Positions 11,601-24,065 are shown, numbered from the stretch's first letter. The stretch: 64,000 bases of DNA from Nephrocerus scutellatus (GCA_947095585.1 OX352763.1:108851908-108915907), one strand, 5' to 3'. The notes: generated from the letters alone by a model not told the origin. Program-made: numbers and translations.

Positions 11601-13954
11601 TTGATAATAAACTAAATAACCAACCGAAATGCAATTTGAAAAAGTTGGGTGCAAAAAGAAGAAGCAATTTTCTCTTTCCTTATAAACGAAAAAAAGTCAT
11701 TTGAAAAGCGATGAAACGTTGAAGTAATGGGGAAGGAGGATCACGGTCAAAGCTAAGATGTGCTACACAAAAATGGTATTAAATTTTGTCAAAAAAAACT
11801 AAAGAAGATGCTCGTAAACCTCCGTGGCTAATGCCACTTGACGGGAATCATTCTCGTACATCGTATAGAATTACTTGGACTTGGAGCAAAAACAATACTA
11901 TTTTCCGAATTGAACTGTCAGCGCGATGATGGACGATATCCTTTCAAAACACCCATACCACAATATTGTTAAAGTAATCTTTACTAAGCAAAAAACTGCA
12001 CTAATCCTCCAAATGAAGTTAGCGACATTCACTGATTGCAACAATGTTGTTCGAAAATAAAATTCTTCAAACTTTTCTTCATCCCTAAGTATTACAAGGC
12101 CATTGTATAAGGGCGAACATTTTGATTCCGAACCAGTATTTCCACAACATATAAAAAACAAAACAATGCACAGTAATGAAAGCAGCCAACAACCACAACA
12201 TTAAGTCCTTGAAAATGCACAATAGAATTAAAGTTTTATGAAGCGTACGTACATATTTCCAGTTCGGTGAGTTGCTCTTATTGCGAGTCCTTCTATTTAT
12301 GGGTTGTCCTGGGTTTAAAAAAAAAGAAGGAAAATTTACTTTAAATGTCAAGTCCCACGGATGTGATGTGATGCGTACATGTTGTGCGTGTGATGCTGGG
12401 CGAAAGATAAATTTTAAAAAAATTCACATGGTTACCTGACGTGTGCTCCTGCCATCAATGTACGCACGCAAGCAAAAAAGTAGATTCGCTAAGTTGATTT
12501 TTTTTGGTTGCTTTTATTTTATGAAATTTTTAATTAATTCGGTAGATAATAAAAAAAGCTCATCACTCTTTTGTCCACCGTTTCTGTCATTATGTCATTT
12601 ACAATTATTGGGTTTTATTGCAGGACAGGAGTGTACCAGACCCGGTATCAGAGTGTAAATTCAGAGAATTCGCGGCAGGCTTTTAATTAAAAGTTCATAG
12701 CAGCAAAAAAATGTTCATTCAGTTTTTTTAAAATTAATTAAATATTGCATAAAGTTATATAGCTGAAGCGCAAAGTTCTTTTGAAAGATCTTATATATCA
12801 TTTCATAGAAGTTAATGTCGTCTACACTGGATCATTTGACAGAGTCCACATTAAAAAGAAGATTTAACACTTATCACCTAGTAAGAAGCACCCACTTTTG
12901 TAAGATGATTAGCAGCGGTCAGCAACACAACATAGTTCGCGTGTTCGCAAACATAATCACAAAAGCAATAGTAAACGTGTTCCTTTACCATATACTGGGC
13001 AGCTACAGTTGTTATCGGAATATGACTCTGGCAAATAGTTTGAAATAAAACTCTTCTATGAAATGTCAAAAAGGTACATCCCGATAGCACACGAAGTAAT
13101 CTTATGCTATTCAAAATGGAATGCCACAAAGAAGTCACTTAGGTCTGTTTCTTTTCATTTGCACCTTTTTTTATGTTCCTCTACAAAATGTTAAAAGCGT
13201 CATAAGCTAACATATTGTTACGATATTCAAGCTTTTGAGTTCGTAAGGGATTTTGCAAATGAAAACACAACACAAGTTTATTTATTTACAAATTACAAAT
13301 TTAATTAACAAAAGTAAAAACATAACAAAAGTTCACAGTAATTACTTATGCACTTAAATAACTTATATCCTATTATCTTAGCTGGTAGCTCTATTTGCTT
13401 GCAAGTACTTTTCAACCTGTTTGTTTTAAACAACAACTGACTCCGGCGGTAAGACCCCCTAATGTTTATAGTAAATCAAAAGTTTCGCGAAAGTTATAAT
13501 CTTTTCTACTGTTTTATATTCGAACAGTCTAGAGAGCGTCAGATCGTGCTGGTGAATTCTTTATTTACAACTCGCCATACTCACAAGAGCATAAGAGTCA
13601 TATATGCTATAACTTCTAATAACTTTTAAATACAGTGTATGTTTAATGCCTTCAAATGTTGTAATAAAGCTCCCATAAATTTTTACTAGCCTAAAAGCAT
13701 GCACTGCAAAAACCCTTGTTCCATTATTAGGAAATATGCCTGTTCAATTTATCTTCACATGGCTATGTCAACTATTTTCGTATCAATTTAAACAGAAAAG
13801 GTTTGTAACCCGAATAATCTTAAAAAATCAATGGCCTTTCTAGAATAGCTGTTTCTCCTTGGCCAAATTTAGAGTAGTGTCTTTTTGAGGTCTTAAGCTT
13901 ATAGAAATAAGGTTGAAGTTACTTGAATGGTTTTTTCTTCTTATACTTAATCTT
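11601..13954. other. Non-coding AT-rich stretch with a possible LTR-like scrap
   Basis: No gene seen. Around 13211-13460 the sequence starts tgttacgatattc and includes actccggcggtaagacccc, which reminds me of Gypsy-type LTR sequence in flies. I find no matching partner or target duplication, so this is only a suspicion. The open frames at 11898-12351 and 12815-13138 overlap on both strands or are AT-biased. Confidence 0.35.
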
Positions 13955-14108
13955 CTTTTTAAGAGTCGTGAGTCACGTGAGGCGCGTGTGAAGTGTGGAA
14001 AAAAGAAAATACTTTGATATAGCTCCGACCTCAAAAACAGATATTTTGGCGATTATTACCATATAATAAACGATTGTGTGGCTTGTTTCGATGTATATAT
14101 AAAAGTTT
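13955..14108 (-). repeat. Dispersed repeat N, inverted copy
   Basis: The reverse complement matches 49068-49150 and 49425-49560: cgaaacacgccacacagtcg-like, ttatttggtaat, cgccaaaatatctgtttttg, gaggtcgg, then ttttccacacttcacacgcg. It ends where a LOA-type LINE begins. Only the leading unit of the repeat is present here, without the tandem array. Confidence 0.65.
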
Positions 14109-14109
14109 A

Positions 14110-16255
14110 TACCCGTGATAAAATGGAAGGGGTCTCAGAACCCAACCAACCAAACCCAACTAATCCCAAATGGAACTCTTGTCACTGTCACTCTAGAGCT
14201 TCTCTTAGAAACTCACCTTCTAGGATCAACCGAATCGAGGAATGAATTAGAACTCGATACTCAGCATGGAACTCATATGATTTGCATTGATTACATTCGA
14301 AACACTAACCGAATCAAGGAAGCCGGTCCAGACCAAATTCTACCAGCGGAATTACAGAATAACTCAGAGATTATCCTTCCATGGTTAGATATGATTCTCA
14401 AAGGGTGTCTACAAGCACCTACATCTTCCTGTGAAATGGACGGAAGTAAAAGTAGTCTTCATTTCAAATGCAGGAAAAAGCTGACATGGTTACCCAAAGG
14501 ACCTTAGACCAATAACTCTATCTTTTGAAAACTTTGGAAAGGTTATTAGATGTTTACATAAGAATCCCGGTAGGTAGGACTCTGGACACACTGGTGCGTA
14601 CGGTTGAAAAACTCGAAAGAATACTAGCTCGTAGCGGTCCTCGACATTGAAGGTACAGACGAAGGCTATAATGAATAGCATGCATCTTCTATGAATTGGC
14701 CACGCTGTATGCAAGCTGATCAACCATATGCTCTTAAGCTGGATTGTTAACGCTGAGCTGGGAGGTTGTAGCATTAGAAGGCATGTAGATAGAGGAACGC
14801 CGCAGGGAGGCGTTCTATCCCCTTTACTCTAAAATGTATTAATCAACAGATTGCTAAAGGATCTAGAAAGGGAGGGCATGATTGTAGTTGCCTATGCTGT
14901 TGATGTAGCCATAGCTGTATCAGGTAGGTTCCTAATAACGACCACAGAGTTTATGCAAAATGCTCTGTCAACCGTAACAAAATGGACTAGGAGTAAACCC
15001 ATCCAAAACTGAGCTGGTCCCCTTTACAAATTAATATAAAATCCCAAAAGTTACTCCACCCACTCTAGATGGTACTAGTCAAGTTTTCACCAATAAGGCG
15101 AAATTTCTTGCAACTATTCTGGATAAAAAAAACTAAGTTGGAATTTAGAGAGAGAGTTTACAAAGCTACTAAAGCTCTACACGCGTGTAAAAGCGCGTTG
15201 GAGATTAAAGCCGGAGCTGGTACACTGGCTAATACTACCGTAGTAAGACCAATACTTATGTATGGAGTAAGTGTCTGGTGGCCGGCTCTAGGAAAATCCA
15301 CCTACGTACAAAGGGCAGCCTGTATGCACATAAGTTGGTTATATAAATTCTTCACGGACTGCTCCAAGCTTGACGGTAAAGTCGGCGCTAGAGTCTACTG
15401 TATCAAACCTAACGGAAACATTTCCGTTCGGCTCCCGGATCATTGCAGCGTGTATTAAGCTGAAGTGACAGCGATTGAGGAGGCTATGACATAATTTAGT
15501 ATCGGTAACCGATATTGTAATTTATGTAGATAGTCAGGCGGCAATCAAATCGCTGGATTCATTCTCAATGACGTGTGGGGTAGCAATAAGCTGCCACACA
15601 TCTCTCAAGCAGATAAGTGAGTATTTCAACAACCGCTTAGTCTGGGTCCCAGATCTCTCTGATATCGTTGGAAGGCAGACAAACTGGCTAGAAATGGCAC
15701 TAAGCATCAACTGCTACTGGAAAGGGCAGGCATAGAAAGAACTTTATCAGCGGTTAAGCTTTTGCTTCGGAAATAGGTAGAAGCATTAAAAAACGCGAGG
15801 TGGGCACACACCGACACATGCAATATAGAGAAACAGGTTTGGCCTAAGCTAGTCTTGGATCGCTTTAGAGCACTGATATCACTGCAAAGAATAGATATGA
15901 AAATAACTATAGGTAATTTTACAGGTCACTGTCTCCTTGGTGTCCTTGCTAGAAGGATTGGCCGTGATTTTAATGACTTCTGTTGAAGCTGCTATGAGGC
16001 CGAAGAGGAAGAAACAGTATCCCACTTCCTGTGTAAATTTCCGGCTATTGCAAGCAGAGGACTGAAATACCTGGGATACCACACATTGAACAACTTATCG
16101 GATATCGAGGACTGTAAAGTGGGAGACATCCTAAAATTCATAAAAAGCACCAAATGGGCTTTGTAGTAAAAGGAGGAAGGCTTTTATCCACAATGCACCG
16201 TAAACGGTCTTAGTGTGAAATAGCAGCCACCAAACCTTCATCAAACAAAAAAAAA
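14110..16255 (+). mobile_element. RNase H-bearing LINE (LOA/R1/I group), copy 1
   Basis: Decayed ORF2 covering RT and RNase H. The RT starts with AGPDQILPAELQ (about 14315-14350). Motif B is RGTPQGGVLSPLL (about 14792-14830). The catalytic box reads YAVD instead of YADD (about 14890-14905). The thumb region contains NTTVVRPILMYGVSVWWPAL (15229-15290). RNase H is recognisable at 15470-15760 (a VDSQAAIKSLDS-like block broken by stops, KADKLARNGTK). The C-terminal zinc-knuckle-like block FCRSCYEAEEEETVSHFLC (about 15980-16040) is largely readable. It ends with a 3' region and an A-run near 16245-16255. At least five frame changes and the loss of one catalytic Asp show that it is dead. A 3' relative lies inverted at 59345-60065. 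Confidence 0.8.
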
Positions 16256-17735
16256 TATTTATTTCGGGAAATTTTACGAAAAGCCCAGAAAAATTGCCAA
16301 CACAAAATATCCTGAAATTAAGTTACTAATTGAATTTAGCTACAAGTGCACACCAACTACATCTATACAGGTATAAAACGTTATTCTAAATGTATAAAAA
16401 AGAAAGTTGTTCATAGAAAACCGATCCAGAGACCGCTATAGGAGGAACGAAAGAGAGCACGAAAAAATCGCACCAAAACCACAATAATCCAATTTGCGGT
16501 GAACCAGCCTGCGTGTGGCTGTGTGATCAGAAAAATGGTCGTGACGCGTATTATTCCGAAAAATTGACTAATTGGCATATATATTTGAATTTGTGTCCCT
16601 CTGGATGAAAAGCCAACAGATCGGTACGTCATCATTCCTTTAATTTATCCGGATTTGTTTATTTTATTGAAATGTTTGCGAAAAATAGTTTCTGTTTTTT
16701 TTTTTTAATTTCAAATAAGTTAATTAAATATTTGACGCTAATTCTAACAAACAAATATGCTTGTAAAATCGATATCCTTTGTTGCAGCAATTTTCAATAA
16801 TTTTTGTGTGCGGTGACATTTAGCCAATTAAATTATTTTTGCCAACTCATAGCGTTTCTATTCATTCCCCCAGTGAATTTAATTCCATCAGGTAAATATA
16901 TGTAATGCAAACGAGCAGAGAGTGAATTTCAATTGAAATGTTTTTTTTTTTTTCCTTTTGCTAGAAATTTTCATCTGTTCACTGAGTACTTGAGTGATTG
17001 AGAGCAGGTAGTAATAGGGTAGAATGTGGAACTTATGTACAAAACCGACTGGTATTTCGATTTTTGGCCCATTGGCCAAATCGAATAAGAAAAATGGATA
17101 ATTCTTCCAATGTTGACTGTGAAAAAATGTATTTCATAAAAAGTGTGGCTTCAGAATGAAAAAAAAAACTGTGGACAATGCATAATTTTTAAGTATTATG
17201 TTGGGCCGACGTTGCAAGTTGGCCTTAGCATCATTTCTCTTTTGGGCTGCAATCAGAAGTCGTATAGGCTGGTAACATGAGAGACAGGGCGAAAATGTCC
17301 TTCTTTAGTTGGTCAAACTAAATAAAAAGAGTCGACGAAATATCCAGACTTTTCCACTTAATTCTCTGATTGGATCATTGCGAATAAACGATATATACAG
17401 CAATATATATATCGCTTGGGTAACGCTCGTCGGAAACCCAGGGTTTGTGTTATCGTCAGGAGTTACAAATTGAAAAGAGAGATTTCGGTATCCATTCATA
17501 TATATATATAAATGAAATGCTGTTCGTTGGTAACCGCGTCACTTGAGAACGGCTTAACCAATATGGCTCATTTTTATTTTGAAATGTTCGTCATAGTCCG
17601 AATAAGGTTTATGCCAAAAAAAAAAATTAGAAAATCCATACTTCTCGCATGGTCGATTGTGTGTCTCCTGCTCCCGTGTCGGAAAACCATGAGCTTATTT
17701 TGTTTACGCGCAAGACAACAAAACAAATTTAAAAA
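16256..17735. other. Non-coding stretch with a repeat-like phrase
   Basis: No gene seen. At 17500-17640 a tatatatatataaatgaaat run is followed by cttgagaacggcttaacc and a TTTATTTTGAAATG-type block. This wording is common at the ends of insect Helitron-like or related repeats. No second copy is visible in this window, so I give no name. Confidence 0.35.
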
Positions 17736-17739
17736 GGGT

Positions 17740-17869
17740 GCACGTACCTGAAAACCCCAAAATACCCTCGAAAGACCTCAAACAAAGTTCCCCAAAGACC
17801 CCGTATAGACCCTCAAAAGACCACCAAAAGACCACCAAAAGACCCTCAAATTACACCCAGAACACCCAG
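17740..17869 (+). repeat. A/C-rich minisatellite, left part
   Basis: Degenerate repeats of about 10-12 bases around the theme ctcaaaagac / accaccaaaag. The array is interrupted by a LINE insertion at 17870 and resumes at 18888. Confidence 0.7.
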
Positions 17870-18887
17870 TGGACCGAGAAAAACCTGGGAAAGCTGGGTT
17901 CCTCGGAATTCTCCTCCTAGGATCAGGCAACGAAAACGCACAACACATAGCCTCTCTCGCTGCAAGACCGTTGAAGGGTACAATCTACCCACCTACACGA
18001 GGTGATCCTGTCTTGCAGAATTCAACGGATCTAGAGGAGAGAACCTCGATAAAAAAAATCCTCAATCCAAGGTGAGGCACGTGCGCTGAGGGATGAATGG
18101 CTATGAGAACAGTATTCCAGGCAGAAACTATAGCAATAGAAGCCTGCGTCCTGGAATGTACAAAAAGAAGGCACAGAAGAACCGAGATCTATGTGATCTC
18201 AGACAGTCAGGCAGCACTGCTAGCATTAAAAGGTCCAGTATTTTACTCTAAAACAACGTGGAGCTGTTTCCGCCACTTAGAAGAACTGGCCAAAAACAAC
18301 AAAATAACACTAATGTGGTCTCCCGGACACTCAGGCATATCAGGAAATGAGGCAGCAGACCTATGCGCAAGAGAAGACGCAGAAGGAATTTTCACTGGCC
18401 CAGAACCCAGCATTGCCTATTCCAAATGAAAAATTAAAGAGTGGGAAAACGCTACTATCGAAGCGGAATGGAATTCTTCGTCTGGGATGAGACAAGCCAA
18501 GAAGCTTCTAAGCTATAACATTAGTCATATGGACAGGCCATCAAAATGGACCGCCATACACTAAGAACACTAGTCAGGTATATGACAGGATACGGCCCAT
18601 TCCATGACCATCTTTTGAAAATGGGCAAATCCCAATCGGACCGCTGACGATTCTGCAACGAGGCAAAGGAAACGTCAGAGCATGTACTCTTCGTATGCGT
18701 AGCCCCCACCCATAAAAGAATAAAACATATACAGTTCCCTGGCCGAATGCCAGACCAATCGCATTGTCAGATTCATTCACGAAGGAACTGAGCAACCACA
18801 TAATGTGGTAAAACATCAGGGACGCACAATAGACCTAAAGGTCGCAGTGCTCAGGGCTTTTTAACCCCACCTAATATAATAATAATA
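17870..18887 (+). mobile_element. 5'-truncated RNase H LINE with TAA tail, inserted in minisatellite
   Basis: A 1.0 kb 3' piece of a LOA/I/R1-group LINE. The RNase H domain is open at 18115-18429: FQAETIAIEAC (conserved Glu), VISDSQAALLAL (Asp), and WSPGHSGISGNEAADLCARE (the PGH...GNE.AD motif). After the stop at about 18427 a decayed C-terminal region runs to GRTIDLKVAVLRAF-stop, followed by a TAA-rich tail (taatataataataataa, 18872-18887). The insert is flanked by aacacccag on both sides (17861-17869 and 18888-18896), a plausible 9 bp target-site duplication. The TAA tail is like that of I-type LINEs. Confidence 0.8.
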
Positions 18888-19335
18888 AACACCCAGAAAA
18901 CCCCCAAAAACCCAAAAAAACCTACAAAAGACCCTGAAAAGACTTCTCAAAAGACCCCAAAAAGACGCTTAAAAACCGTAAAAAAAACTCCAAAAAACCA
19001 ACAAAAGACCCACAAAAAATCATAAAAGACCTCCCAAAATATCATTAAATACCCCGAAAGATCCTCAAAAGACCCTCAAAGGACCGAGAAAAAATATTCA
19101 AAAGATCCTCACTTCCCAAACGACCCCAAAAACCCTCAAAAGACCACCCAAAAACCCTCAAAAGACCCTAAAAGACCCTCAAAAGACCGCCAAAGAACAC
19201 TCAAAATATTCCCCAAAAGACCCTCAAAAGACCACCAAAAGACCATAAAAGACCCCCAAAAAAGACCCTAAAAAGACGCTTAAAACTGTCAAAAAAAAAA
19301 CTGAAAAGAACCCAAAGACCGCCAAAAGACCAGAG
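18888..19335 (+). repeat. A/C-rich minisatellite, right part
   Basis: Continuation of the 17740 array after the LINE. It has dozens of degenerate copies of a ctcaaaagaccc-like unit, almost no G except in 'gac', and strong strand asymmetry. Confidence 0.75.
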
Positions 19336-20489
19336 CAGAGTCTGCATTTTGACACCGGAGACCAGTTCAGCTTATTTTTTACATTTTACAGATTTTTTGT
19401 GAAACAATGAATGCGACAACTTGTTTTTCCGGGTTGTTTCCAAAGTCAAAATTATTCTGTCATCAAAAATTTGCTTTCAATACGCCAAATGGAAGTCAGA
19501 ATGCAAATGCCGAATTCCGGGCTTAAAATTCACATTAAAAGTTGACACATTCACACGATAGTCAGGTGTCAGGTCGTAGTTAGAATACTCTTTCTGAATG
19601 CAAATTGAGGACTATCAATATTTTCTTCAATCATTACAATTCAGAATTAATTGTCTTATTAGGTGGAAACCTATTTAATTCGCAATCTCAGCTTATGTTG
19701 AGTTCTTTTGTGTTAATCCCGACATTGATACCATTTTGGGCTTTCCTTTCTTTGGCCAGAGCATGTTCATTCGTTTATTTAAATTCTAAATTTATTTCTG
19801 AACTGTTACATTACTTTAAAAAATTACTTGAAACTTTTGCGAATTACTAAGGTACCCTGTTCTACCCTATTTCTATGCTATAGAACACAACATTAATTAA
19901 TGACAAATACTTTGGATTATGCATACACATGCAATTGTCAAGGGGTATTTTATGATATTTTACGTATCGAAGGATTTGAATCGTGAACATTTCCATGATT
20001 CAAAAGGTAAAGTAGCTGAGAAAGAAAAATAATAAAAAAATGGATTGATTGAAATTTTTTTACCTGAACTTTTCATTACACCTCAACTCAATAAAAGCCA
20101 AAATTTTTTCAATATTTTCTTTTGCTTACGGTTTTGATATTCGGAGAAAAAACGTCTGCCAATTAATTTGACTTTTCTACATTTTTGTATTGTACTGAAG
20201 TAAGCATTTAAGGTCAAGTAGTGTCAACGCTAGTGATTTCCCCAAAGTGCTGAAAGTGGCATTCAATAGTTTAAGCCTTGGAATGAATTCGAAACCAAAT
20301 CGAAGGTTATTCATAGACAGGATACATACCAACTGCATGTTTGGCACGCACTACTTATGTATACCAGCGTGTGTAACAAGGTAATTTACTAATTAGAAAC
20401 GATGAGTGTATAGTTTTTCACAGAGATTTTTAAAAATGATAAGTTTCTCATTAAAAATGCTTTTAAGATTATTATAATCAAATTAAAAA
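19336..20489. other. Non-coding AT-rich stretch
   Basis: No gene or recognisable element. The open frame at 19605-19850 is rich in Phe, Leu and Ser and has no motif. Confidence 0.45.
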
Positions 20490-21730
20490 AAAAACAACCC
20501 ATAAAAATACAATTTTTCATGTAAATTCTCTAATAGGAGATGGGTATGTGTTAAAATTTGAAGAAAATCGAGCTAATTTTTAAAAAATTTATATGGGCAA
20601 CCCTCGGACCTAGGCCCTGAGGCACTCCAAAAACTTTACAAAAAATTTTGTCCATCGGAGATACACCCGTATATAAAATTTTAAAAAAATCGGGTTAAGT
20701 TTTTTAAAAAATTTGTTGGGGCCCCATGACCCTCCAAACCCTGTCTCCAAAATTTTTGCAAAAAGTGTTGTCCATCGGAGATACACACGTATATAAAAAA
20801 AATTTGGAGCCCAATGACCCTGGGGCCCGGGGTCTCCAAATTTTCTACAAAAAGTGTTTTTCATCGGAGATACATACGTATATAAAATTTAAAGAAAATC
20901 GGGTTAATTTTTTTTTAATTTTGGGGGCACACGACCCCGGGACCCAGGGTCTCCAAATTTTTTACAAAAAGTTTTGTCTATCGGAGAGACACATGTGTAT
21001 TAAATTTGAAGAATATCGGGTTATTTTTAAAAAAAATTTATGGGGCCTCACGAACCCGGGCCCGAGGTCTTCAAATTTTTTACAAAAAGTGTTGTCTATC
21101 GAAGATACACATGTGTATTAAATTTGACGAAAATCGGGTTAATTTTTTTAAAAAAAAGTTATGGGGCCCCACTAACCCGGGCCCGGGGTCTCCAAATTTT
21201 TTACAAAAAGTGTTTTCTATCGGAGATACGCATGTGTATTAAATTTGACGAAAATCGGGTTAATTTTTTTAAAAAAAAGTTATGGGGCCCCACGAACCCG
21301 GGCCCGGGTCTCCAAATTTTTTACAAAAAGTGTTGTCTATCGGAGATACACATGTGTATTAAATTTGACGAAAATCGGGTTAATTTTTTTTTAAAAAAAG
21401 TTATGGGGCCCCACGAACCCGGGCCCGGGGTCTCCAAATTTCTTACAAAAAGTGTTGTCTATCGGAGATATCAGAGATACACAAGTGTATAAAATTTGAA
21501 GAAAATCGAGTAAAATTTTGAAAAAAATATTTGTAGGGGAGCCCACCGACCCCGTGGCCCGAGGGTCCTCAAATTTTAATAGAAAGATATGCCTGTGTGC
21601 AAAATTTCAATTAAATAGGACTTTGGGAAGTGGGTCAAAAATTTATCGCAAGATTCCATGACACACAAATCCACAAATCCACAAACCCACAAACACACGG
21701 GCAGGTGAAGTTAATATAGAGAATTTAAAA
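20490..21730 (-). repeat. Dispersed array-bearing repeat, copy 2 (long, inverted)
   Basis: The longest copy of the repeat at 131-560. Reading the plus strand, it begins aacccataaaaatacaattt with taaattctct (20521-20530). It continues into an 8-unit tandem array (20623-21545), then the shared block, the cacaaatccacaaacccac microsatellite (21662-21698), and ends ttaatatagagaattta (21711-21727). Both ends match the ends of copy 1 in reverse, so the element boundaries are clear. The open frames running through the array are periodic artefacts. Confidence 0.75.
20623..21545. repeat. Tandem array of about 120 bp units (8 units)
   Basis: Unit starts (tctccaaa or variants) lie near 20623, 20744, 20833, 20950, 21068, 21189, 21309 and 21431, so the period is 117-122 bp except one shortened 89 bp unit. 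Each unit contains a T-run, acaaaaagtgttgtctatcg, a gagatacacatgtgtat palindrome-like block, cgaaaatcgggttaa, a T/A-run, and a GC core such as gaacccgggcccgggg. The last four to five units are the most alike, which suggests recent growth at that side. Confidence 0.85.
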
Positions 21731-22254
21731 AAGAAAAAGTTAGAAAACGTCATTTTTTTAACCTCAAAAGGTTTTTTTTTAAATATATTGACATTGAAAC
21801 TGCCGACACTTTCTCCACCTCTCTTCAATATTGTATGAAACTATATGTGACGATTACTGGTTCAACCGGATTGATGTTGATCGGTATGGTTTTAGATCAG
21901 GAAACGTTATAATCGACCAAATACATATATGTATTAACACGGCGCTTATGTCCCACTGAAGTGGGAAATAGGTCCCAAATCGAATTAAGGACTAATGGGC
22001 CCCCCCATCGGGACACAAGTCCCAAAAAATATGTTGGGATATGTTGGCATGTAACGATAGTCCACAAATTTTTTTTCAATCTCTCTGAAAATTTGGGACT
22101 TATGTCCCATCTCCGAAATTTTTTTTTGGACTTATGTCCCTGCGCCTATTGACACAACCTGAAAAAGACTCAAGAAGAACAGATTGATACACACCACCTC
22201 TTTTTATTTATTTTTATTTTTAATATGAAATCCCAATTATGGTCTCATTGGCTA
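21731..22254. other. Non-coding stretch with gggac-type palindromes
   Basis: No gene seen. Within 21945-22145 the words gtccc, gggac and gggacttatgtccc recur in both orientations (cttatgtcccactgaagtggg, gggacacaagtccc, gggacttatgtccc, ggacttatgtccc). Confidence 0.45.
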
Positions 22255-22650
22255 TACAGAGGAACGTCTAGTTTTGGCATCCCTGTCAAACTTGTTCGAC
22301 TGTGCAGGTTGACAATTCTCGCTGCATTACGAAGGTCAAAAACAACCACAATTGGGAAAAAACCTCACCGAAGGGCCTAAGTTTAACAATAACATCAATT
22401 TAACTAAAAAAAAGACGAACAACGCTTCGCATTTGGTTCATACGCTTCTAAGAAGTACACCCAACTAACAACTGCTGCTAATCTCAAAGCAGTTCATTAG
22501 GCCAGTGATAATCTATGGCTATCTATATGGTTTGCGTGTGAAGATTGTCTCATGTTCGGGAGAAAAGTGCGTGGGATCTGCAAAGGACTCTACAGGGCGT
22601 AGAGCTTTCGGAGCAGCAGGTGGGCTTTGAAAAAATGCTTTCGGATATTG
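22255..22650 (+). mobile_element. RTE-A RT fragments, heavily decayed
   Basis: At 22275-22320 the reading FGIPVKLVRLCRLTI matches FGIPNKLTRLCRLTM of the 31.5 kb RTE copy. At 22495-22540 there is a PVIIYGY-like block as in the RT thumb region. The rest is unreadable. Confidence 0.5.
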
Positions 22651-22984
22651 CTACGAACACCGAGCATTTCGCTGCCATTCTGTATGCATGCATTGACCAG
22701 ATATCGTCATCCTGTGATCTACAATAAACGCATGGCTCTTGAACTACGCTTTTTTCGAATTACTTTTTTTCGATCTACCCTTTCGCTCAGCACACCGAAT
22801 GCTTTAACTACGCTTTTCTCGATCTACGCTTTTCTCGAACTACGCATCGCTCAGCACATCGAAGGTTTTATCTGCGCACCAATAGACATACGCATTTAGA
22901 TTAAGGAACTCAGAAGTCCATACGCTAATAAATGAAACTATAAGATTTACCCCAGCTTGGCAAACTAAGTTACAGAGTGAACTT

Positions 22985-24065
22985 ATAATTCTCATCATAT
23001 TTGGCTCTCTGCTCTTCCGCAAAAAATCTCTCCACCAGTCCCGATTTTAAGCCGATGTCATCCAGTTTGGCATCCCTAAACACTGAACGTCCTAGTCTAC
23101 GCCATCCTTCCAGCGTAGGATAGGCCGGCTTCGCTGTAGTGTTCCATTAATCCTTCAGCAAAGAAATTTCCGTGACCATTGCTGTACGTTGTGTGGAAGA
23201 GGCACAGGATGCCTCTTCGCCAGTCTTCTGACATAGCTTCTTCCTCCTATACTTGCACTATTATATCATGAACTCCTTGGAGTATTGTTTGAATCAGCGC
23301 CGCTGGGATACCACCAGATCCTAGGGCGTTATTATTTTTGAGACGATTTATTGCTCTGCTAACTTCGTCTCTGCTTGGTGGTGGCAGCATAGTGTGGTCT
23401 TCGGTCATTGGAGGACCAATTTCTCAGTTAGGTCACAACTCATGAAAGTGCTCTTCCCATCGCTACTTTTATATCGGATAACCCTCTTTGTCATTGCAGT
23501 ATGTGCAGCGCGGTGTATATAACGTCATACCGCTGACTCTTCTAGTAAAACGTCCGTGCCTGGTGCGGTCCACGATCTCTGTACTGTTCTAGTTCACGTA
23601 CGAGATTCTCCTTCACGCCTGCTTTCTTTCCCCGGTGAAAAAAAAACAGTTTTTTCATATCTTCAGATCTCTTTATATTCATCTTCGCGTTCTATGAGAT
23701 TGTTGCATTGCTCGGTACGCAACATTTTTACATTCAGTCGCAAGCTTACATTCGTCATCGAATCTGTCGTTCCGTTCGCAACGGCTACTGTCTAAGATGG
23801 AGTCAGCCTCAGCAGTACTAATAACAGTATTCTTAAGGCGTGTCCATTTCTCTTCTATACACCCGAGATCTCAGCCCCAGGACTTACTCTCTCTGCATTT
23901 AGGGCGAGTCCTATCGATTGACAGTAGTTGTTCTTGGTCTCTTCGTTGCGAAGGGCAGCCGCGTTGACTCGTATCGGATTTACTTACGAATTTTTCTTGT
24001 TGATGGAATCTGCGTTCGTAGCACCATACCAACAAGATAGTGGTCCGAGTCGACGAACGACGAAT
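22985..24065 (-). mobile_element. RTE-A LINE, internally rearranged copy
   Basis: The minus strand begins (3' end) at a tcatcatatttggctct tail like the other RTE-A ends. 23010-23140 carries the decayed C-terminal domain. About 23150-23440 carries the start of the RT with an LGSGGIPAALIQ-like block and VHDIIVQV. About 23500-24065 carries the linker (23650-23770, the counterpart of the FEKIVHWRK region) and the endonuclease end. The RT palm is absent. Many stops. Confidence 0.75.

Noticed and set aside
20726..21492. Long overlapping open frames on the plus strand (up to 150 codons)
   Set aside because: They run through the 120 bp tandem array and repeat the same peptide each unit; a by-product of periodicity.
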